Source of the DNA: Russula earlei
Taxonomy: Eukaryota; Basidiomycota; Agaricomycetes; Russulales; Russulaceae
NCBI GenBank assembly: GCA_025769875.1
Contig: JAGFNK010000762.1
Span: forward strand, 1 to 22,673
Length of the DNA: 22,673 nt
Reading direction: 5' to 3'
The translations under genes and the position numbers were made by a program. This document shows, piece by piece, positions 17,579 to 22,673 of this stretch (its first letter is position 1; the number at the start of each line of letters is the position of its first letter). The notes below the pieces were generated by a model. That model saw only the letters and a list, made by a program, of their open reading frames with translations, was not told the origin of the DNA and did not search any database.

Positions 17579-18377
17579 CTATGTGTCAAGACACATACTG
17601 CTGATCACAAAGGACTCAGGAGCAGGTGGGCAAGGGTCAGAACAGACAGTACGCAGCATAGACAGCGTTGAACAAGAGGATGAGCCAAATGACAAGGAGG
17701 TACCAGATGGGGACTGGTACATGTTGCAAGAGACAGAGGCGAAGGCTAGAGGCCAGTGTAGTGAGGGGGCTTTAAACTGAGTGGTCACAGGGGAGTACCC
17801 AGGAAGATGAGAGTATCACAAATGGACAGTCTGATGACTGCCATGCTACATTGGGGCTTATATACTAGTTACAAGTCTGAGTACAAACTACAGAGAATAA
17901 CTCAGACTCTTTGGACCACTCCAATTGGATTCTAAGGGCATAAACACATTGTGTCAGACCTATGGGTGACTCAGGATGATTAGGGAGACAATGGGGCAAT
18001 GATATCATAATGACATCATTGTGGAGTGCTTGGTGAGCATATGATGTCATGGTGGAGTTGCTCAGTCAGCTATGATGTCGGTGGCACTTCGTGACATCAT
18101 GTAGATTGTCCAAGAGGTCTAGGAGTCCTTCCAGTGTTTCAGTAGCAAGTGGCTGAAAGGTCATGTGGCCAGCACATGGTGAGTCACTCCAATAGGAAGG
18201 AGGGTGCTTTAGCGAGTCAGAGGGATTGGAAACCAGGGTCCTTTGCGATGTATGCTTTGTTAGGAGGGAAATCAATTGGGAACAGAGATGGGTAGAGGGT
18301 GCGAGGTGAAAGGGCTTTGTTGAGTTATCAACAGGACAATATATGGCCAAGGCCTGGCCTTAGTTCACAACACTATG
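17579..18377 (-). mobile_element. Solo LTR-B2 nested in LTR-F, target duplication CTATG
   Basis: The LTR proper is 17584-18372 (789 bp), the reverse complement of the LTR-B family, flanked by CTATG at 17579-17583 and 18373-18377. It lacks the LTR-D insert found in B1. It is diverged in the U3 part and better matched in the promoter core and downstream region. Confidence 0.93.
17824..17864 (-). promoter_or_regulatory. LTR-B2 core promoter: TATA box plus downstream hairpin
   Basis: On the minus strand TATATAAG starts at 17864 and the hairpin occupies 17842-17824, 22 nt downstream, as in LTR-B1. Confidence 0.65.
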
Positions 18378-18525
18378 AACATGTCCTACCAATGCAGATA
18401 TGCTTGAGTCAAGTAAGCAATGCTCATGGAGAGGAAGGAGTGTTAGATCCTTCTGGAGTATGGCAACAAGATAAGAGGGGCTCTGCAGACAGGGTAGGAG
18501 TCAACTGTTTGGGATTGGCAAACTA

Positions 18526-18570
18526 AGTTGAGCTTAAGGCTCAACTGCTACTGACTGGGGGTTTTATATA
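18526..18570 (-). promoter_or_regulatory. LTR-F core promoter: TATA box plus downstream hairpin
   Basis: On the minus strand TATATAAAA starts at 18570. The hairpin AGTTGAGC / GCTCAACT with loop CTTAA lies at 18546-18526, 24 nt downstream. Against LTR-D, one C-G pair is T-A here and a G-T pair is G-C, so pairing is kept despite base change. Confidence 0.65.
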
Positions 18571-18950
18571 GCCCTACAGGGATAAGGTCCATGCTACTGT
18601 AGTACTGGTTGGTGCTATAGAAGCAAAAGGTGGCTCATAGAAGTGAGGTTGCTTCTATTTAAACTATCTCAGTGCTGGAAGCATTAAGTGCTTCCCTAGT
18701 AGCAATCTCAGTGTCATAAGTACTTTCCTAATCAAGGAAGTGACATATGTGGCAGTACAGGAGCATCTGGGACAGAAACAATGCTACTCATTGCTTCTTC
18801 AGTACATCTTCAGAAAGATATGATCAACGCATTCTGAACACGATGTCAACAGACATAAACAATCAAGATCTGATGCACACATGATACAAATGGTGCAGTC
18901 CATAGTTCAGGTGTTCTGGCATCTTCCAGACCCCAAACCACTCAGTAACA

Positions 18951-19517
18951 TCTGTCACACCCATAGCCCCAGCCTCACCTGCCAACATCTTAGCATGGCC
19001 TGCCGCCTCAAGCCCAGCTCAGTCAGCCGTCACCACCACACCCTCAGCCTCATCCTTTGCCTCATTTGCCACTGTTCCAGGCTGAGTCCCAGCCACTGCT
19101 CTGTCCCTGCTGTCTGCCATCTCCCCCACATCACCCACTGCTATCTCCCTTATCTCTGCCGTGCCCTCCATCACTGCCCCAGCTCTAGTCTCAGTTGCCA
19201 CCATCATCGCAGCTCAGTCCACCACCCTCTTTGTTCCACCCTCAGTCTCAGTCAATGTCACACCTAATGCCAAAGTCTCAGTCACCCATGACACCAGCAA
19301 TGAAGCACTGTCATCACCTCACACCACCAGCACCACCCAAGAAGACCAAGGCTTTGGAACTGAGCACAGCAACACTGCCTCGCAGGAAGATCAGACCCTG
19401 CCACCACACCATCACCACAGGAGAAGCCATGGATGCAAGCAGCACACCACACAATGCCTCCCTTTCCATCACATTGCCACCCACTTGCACGCCATCATCC
19501 ATGCATGCCACCACCAC
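18951..19517 (+). repeat. Repeat family X copy, second half
   Basis: Continues the X copy after LTR-F. It includes PSASS..TVPG.VPATAL coding-like text matching copy 1 near 1000-1060 and the GAAGATCAGACC...CACCACAGGAGAAG block shared with the palindrome arms. It is cut at 19517 by the Copia LTR-C. Frames of 123-156 codons are low complexity only. Confidence 0.55.
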
Positions 19518-19902
19518 TGTTGTGCAGCATAGAGCGCAGCTAACAGGCCAAGCAACCCACCTTAGAGGTTGTGCTAATGCTCAAGTGATATTGGGGTGTA
19601 GAGCGATGTGTATACTCGTCTACATGTATGGTATTTATACCTCTATGACCCAGGGCTGTTCCTAAGTCCAAAAGAGGTGACTACAGGTGTCCACTATATC
19701 GCGCACTCAGTGACGCGTGATGTGGAAACATTCTAGACACAGCATAAGGCTGCATCTTGTGATCAATAGCGTAGTATGCGTAACCCTATTGCCATAAGCA
19801 CATATACTAAAGTTCTGTCTAACATGTAACATCTATGAGCGGATCTTGAACCTTGTATGAGGGTCTTCGCCTTCTTTGAACCATTCGGGTTCTGGTTCAA
19901 CA
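19518..19902 (-). mobile_element. LTR-C: 3' LTR of the Copia element
   Basis: On the minus strand it starts TGTTGAACCAG at 19902, directly after the polypurine tract, and ends at 19518 with CACAACA. TGTTG...CAACA ends and a length of 385 bp fit a Ty1/Copia LTR. The flanking 5 bp at 19513-19517 is ACCAC; the matching 5' flank lies outside the window. The promoter core is at 19597-19639. Confidence 0.8.
19597..19639 (-). promoter_or_regulatory. LTR-C core promoter: TATA box plus downstream hairpin
   Basis: On the minus strand TATAAATA starts at 19639. At 19624-19597 a 9-bp stem with one bulge forms (TGTAGACGA / TCG, bulged C, TCTACA) around a 9-nt loop. The distance is 15 nt from TATA start, shorter than in families A-F. 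Confidence 0.45.
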
Positions 19903-19911
19903 CTCCCCCTT
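19903..19911 (-). promoter_or_regulatory. Polypurine tract of the Copia element
   Basis: AAGGGGGAG on the minus strand abuts the 3' LTR start TGTTGAACC. This is the plus-strand DNA primer site of LTR retrotransposons and fixes both the LTR boundary and the element's orientation. Confidence 0.85.
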
Positions 19912-19951
19912 GCTAAGTGCATCAGTAGATGCTGTGAGCATATTCCCACAT

Positions 19952-20637
19952 TCAGGGGTAGAACATTAGTCCTAGTTGCTCCCTGAATTTGAGGAACTTG
20001 ATGTGACCAAGGTTCTTGGTGAACATGTCAGCTGGGTTGTTAGCCCCTTCAATAAAGAATAGTTCCACCTGTTTGTTTTGTATGACTTCATGAATGAAGT
20101 GATAGTGCAAATCAATATGTTTGATGCGCTTTTCTTGCACAGGGTTGGAGGCTAAGAATATTGAGCCTTGATTATCACTGAACAGTGGGATGGGAGCAAG
20201 ATTGATGCCAAGTTCTGTTAGTAAGGATTTAATCCAAACTAACTGTCTGCTCATGTCAGAGAGCAACATGTACTCAGCTTCTGTGGAAGAGAGCACAACT
20301 CTTTTCTGCGCTCGTGAGTTCCACGAAAATATTGCTCCAGCCAGGTTCACCATATAGCCTGTAGTGGACTTCTGATTAGTCGGATCAGAAGCCCAATCAG
20401 AGTCTGCATGTGCCATTAGGCCACCATTAGATGGTCCATCATAGACCAAGGCATAATTGGCGGTTCCCAAGAGGTATCGGCAAATATAGAATGCACGATT
20501 TAAATGGTCCTCTGAGGGATTGGCAGCATGTTGCGACAACTTAGTGACTGCAAAGGCTATGTCTGGATGCATTCCAAGCATTATGTATAGGAGTGATCCT
20601 ATAACTTGCTGGAATTTTGACTGCAAGGCTGGGTCAG
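19952..20637 (-). pseudogene. Ty1/Copia pol, 3' part (end of RT, RNase H)
   Basis: The minus-strand frame reads from FQQVIGSLLYIMLGMHPDIA (RT connection) through ADSDWASD, STTGYMV and LSSTEAEYM to SDNQGSI and KRIKHIDLHYHFI, ending MFYP-stop at 19952-19954. These are hallmark Copia RNase H motifs; the Asp/Glu/Asp catalytic set is present and this stretch has no internal stop. It is separated from the upstream RT by solo LTR-A4. The longer open frame up to 20725 begins in LTR sequence and is not a natural start. The stop lies about 50 bp before the LTR, normal for the family. Confidence 0.92.
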
Positions 20638-20870
20638 TGTCAAGACTCACTGTTGAACTATCCAGTTCAAGAGCGAGGGATAAGCTCGAAGACAAGTCGA
20701 TAAACGTCCAAGACGGCATGGGCAAGAAGTAGAGTCCAGAGTAGTAACAGATACCAGAGAGGTACTGTTACTGTGAGAGTCAAGCAGTCATGCAGAGGAG
20801 AGGCCAGGATAGTCACAAGGGGACGGTCCTTAAAGGAGTATCCCAGGGATGGAGAGTGCTGTAAACAAAT

Positions 20871-20914
20871 GGACAGTCTGAGGACTGTCCACTACTTTAT
20901 TGAGTGCTTATATA
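20871..20914 (-). promoter_or_regulatory. LTR-A4 core promoter: TATA box plus downstream hairpin
   Basis: On the minus strand TATATAAG starts at 20914 and GGACAGTC-CTCA-GACTGTCC occupies 20890-20871, 24 nt downstream. The third A copy has a third loop sequence with an unchanged stem. Confidence 0.7.
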
Positions 20915-20997
20915 CTACAAGAGAACTGCTAAATAGGGAACAAGTCATAACCTTGTTATCAAGCACAATAGAGTGATGAGTAAGAAGTCGGAGGACG

Positions 20998-21029
20998 CTT
21001 ACTGAGCATGCTCAGTCATGCTCAGTAAG
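20998..21029 (-). promoter_or_regulatory. 13-bp-stem inverted repeat in LTR-A4
   Basis: Same perfect inverted repeat as in LTR-A1 and LTR-A2 (stem CTTACTGAGCATG), read on the minus strand with spacer ACTGAG. Confidence 0.6.
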
Positions 21030-21604
21030 CTGCTGAGTAAGAAGGCTTCTCTTGATGAGTAAGAGCTTCCATTGCCCACGTGTTTACTGCTTTAGTGCAC
21101 ATGCGAGCACCTGATTCATTTCCTGTTAGTTAGTTTAGCGCTGGTCATTTGAGGACTTGTAGTTTGGTTAGGGAATAGTGTTATCTTATAAGGCCCTTAT
21201 ATAGTTCTATTAGGGTCCTTAGAGTCGACCCTAATACTTCTATTAAGGTCCTTAGTATTGCCTTATAGTTCGTTCTATAGTTATTAGAGTTGGTCTAATA
21301 ACGCGTTGTAGGGCCTTTGATACTAGGTTAGTGCCTATTGTAGAGCTCCTAGGGTCGTTCCAAAGGGTCCTTAGGAAGGCCCTAATACTGTCTTTTGTTG
21401 CTAGAAGGGTTGCCTTTAAGTGGGGCTTGCTGTATGTCGATTGTGCCGAGAATCGCTTGCGCAACAATGCACGCGCAATATTGTGGACACCTCTACTCAC
21501 CCCTTTTGCTCGTGTGAACAGGGTGACACCATAGAGGCTGGGTTTCCTCCTATAAGGAAGGGTCCTTCAAGGGCCCTCTCCGGAGAATGGTTCATGACAG
21601 TCAG

Positions 21605-22256
21605 CAGCGGAAGTGTTGGGAGAGGGGTGATAGCCCTCTGGTAGCGGAGTAGGAGCAGGGTTTGCGTTAAGCAAGTCGAAACGCTGCAGCACTTTCTTTA
21701 GATATTCAGTCTGGTCCAGATGTATCTGGCCGGACTTGCGTTGAATGCCCATGCATAGAAATTCTTGGGCATCGCCCAGATCTTGACATTCCCAGAGCTT
21801 CATAAAGCGCTCCTTGGTTTTATTAATTTGTTTTTTGTCTGCTCCAGAGAAGAGCACATCATCAACATAGACGATGGCTATGATGCTCTTGTCTTTACTA
21901 ACAAAGAGCCCAGAGTCAGACATAAGGCAAATAAGGCCGAGCGAGGCCATGGACTTGTCAAGGGCTTTCCACCATGCAAGTGCCGCTTGCTTGAGTCCAT
22001 ATATTGTGTGTTTAAGGCACATGACTTTTCACTCTTGGCATTTTATTTTGAAGCCCTTGGGCTGCTCCATATAGAGCTCTTCATCAAGCTCACCATATAG
22101 AAAGGCAGTCTTGACGTCTAGTCCGATAATGTGCCAGTTTTTGAGCACTGCAAGCGCAATCATCAAGTGGACTGTCTCAAACTGTACCACGGGTGAGAAT
22201 ATTTCGTCATAGTCGATGCCTTCTACTTGGGAGAAGCCTTTGGCAACTAGTCTGGC
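21605..22256 (-). pseudogene. Ty1/Copia reverse transcriptase core
   Basis: The minus strand from 22256 encodes [20 protein letters not shown], then [20 protein letters not shown], then (after a TGA at 22029-22031) LKHTIYGLKQAALAWWKAL and IVYVDDVLFSG with the YVDD catalytic motif, then FLCMGIQ, ending in a Pro-rich stretch at LTR-A4. The order and motifs are those of Ty1/Copia RT. Defects are the in-frame TGA, the LTR insertion and a frameshift at the upstream edge, so it is inactive. Confidence 0.9.
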
Positions 22257-22673
22257 TTTTTACAACCATCAGACTTAAGGTCGAATACCCATCTATTTTT
22301 GATTATTTTGCAATCCTTGGGAGGATTGACTAGTTCGAAGACTTTGCATCTGCGGAGGGATTCCAACTCCTCACGACAAGCATCTTTCCACTCCTTTTGG
22401 AGTTCACTTGGCATTCGCAGAATGTCCCTAAAGGTCCATTCATGAATTTTCACAGTATCAGGTGCTTCCGAACTTAGTGGAACTGCTTGGGCAAGCAGAT
22501 AGTTCAGAAATTTGACTCCCCCTTCCCTTGCAAGACATAGAATGTCTTCTACCTCATCCTCAGAGGCTTGCGGCAGTTGATCATCAAGGACGACAGGAGG
22601 GTAAGGGCCTGGTGTGGCCAATCTTGATGTACTATCCTTGCCGGAGCTACTGGGTGTGTTTCTGTCATTGTTC
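22257..22673 (-). pseudogene. Ty1/Copia pol, linker and RT amino-terminal part (continues past window)
   Basis: The minus frame is open from the window edge to a stop at 22247. It reads a Ser/Pro linker (PYPPVVLDDQLPQ), then ILRMPSELQKEWKDACREEL, ESLRRCKVFELVNPP and KNRWVFDLKSDG, the conserved start of Copia RT. The next conserved residues (ARLVAKGF) are in another frame. The shift falls in the T5 run at 22257-22261 (A5 in the gene), consistent with loss of one A. Integrase and gag should lie beyond 22673. Confidence 0.9.

Larger units (their letters stand above)
17531..18955 (-). mobile_element. Solo LTR-F nested in repeat X, target duplication TCTGC/TCTGT
   Basis: Runs from 17536 to 18950. 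On the minus strand it starts TGTTACTGAGTGG and ends GAGCCTTAACA. Flanks are TCTGC (17531-17535) and TCTGT (18951-18955), 4 of 5 identical. Net of LTR-B2 it is about 621 bp. Its 3' end (CTTAACA) and hairpin resemble LTR-D, so D and F are probably relatives. The X repeat resumes on the far side, which supports the boundaries. Confidence 0.75.
20633..21604 (-). mobile_element. Solo LTR-A4 inserted in Copia pol, target duplication GTCAG
   Basis: The LTR proper is 20638-21599 (962 bp), the reverse complement of LTR-A, flanked by GTCAG at 20633-20637 and 21600-21604. It lies between the RT palm and connection regions of the Copia pol. Removing it and one duplication re-joins the pol frame. It keeps more CpGs (for example TTGCGCAACAATGCACGCGC near 21458) than LTR-A3, so it may be the youngest A copy here. 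Confidence 0.95.

Noticed and set aside
20638..20725. Apparent amino-terminal extension (MPMPSW...) of the Copia RNase H frame
   Set aside because: It is read-through of LTR-A4 sequence; the natural frame comes from RT on the far side of the LTR.
1..22673. tRNA or rRNA genes
   Set aside because: I saw no convincing A/B box pairs with cloverleaf folding and no rRNA core motifs; a tRNAscan-SE or Infernal run would settle this.

Overview
This window is a retroelement graveyard from a eukaryotic genome, most probably a filamentous basidiomycete (Agaricomycete-like). Three observations support that: a Mutator-like transposase with a SWIM zinc finger and a short fungal-style intron, a Ty1/Copia pol, and heavy CpG decay of repeated DNA. 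The assignment rests on family resemblance, not on a marker gene. I see no intact host gene, rRNA, tRNA or CRISPR array. Nearly every long open frame lies in low-complexity repeat DNA or in a broken transposon.

Layout. 1-304 is the tail of a reverse-strand LTR (family A). About 420-1790 is a Ser/Thr/Pro/His-rich dispersed repeat, here called family X. 1828-4785 is a transposon-like unit with about 240-bp terminal inverted repeats and another X segment inside. 4862-7538 is a decayed Mutator-like (MULE) transposase split by a solo LTR-A (5086-6049). 8253-10608 is a three-level nest: solo LTR-D inside solo LTR-B inside solo LTR-A, each with a perfect 5-bp target duplication. 10668-14777 is an imperfect palindrome with arms of about 1.7 and 2.0 kb. 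Each arm carries a 154-bp tandem array and an X copy, and the centre holds a captured Nudix-hydrolase fragment. 15053-15590 is a third 154-bp array. About 16167-16490 is a gag-like relic, followed by a small LTR-like element E (16754-17066). 17064-19517 is an X copy split by solo LTR-F (17536-18950), itself split by solo LTR-B (17584-18372). 19518-22673, on the minus strand, is the 3' half of a Copia element (LTR-C, polypurine tract, RNase H, reverse transcriptase), cut by another solo LTR-A (20638-21599).

How the parts relate. Insertion order can be read from the target duplications, and removing the LTR plus one duplication re-joins the reading frame in both the MULE and Copia genes. The most interesting signal is not a gene. 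All six LTR families here (A-F) have a TATA-like box followed 15-30 nt later by a short, strong RNA hairpin. A and B share one hairpin; D, E and F share a CTTAC/CTTAA loop on different stems, with at least one compensated base pair. A second strong signal is that duplicated sequences differ almost only at CpG sites, a footprint of methylation-linked or RIP-like mutation. A third is the palindrome, which could yield a long hairpin RNA and carries a piece of a host Nudix gene.
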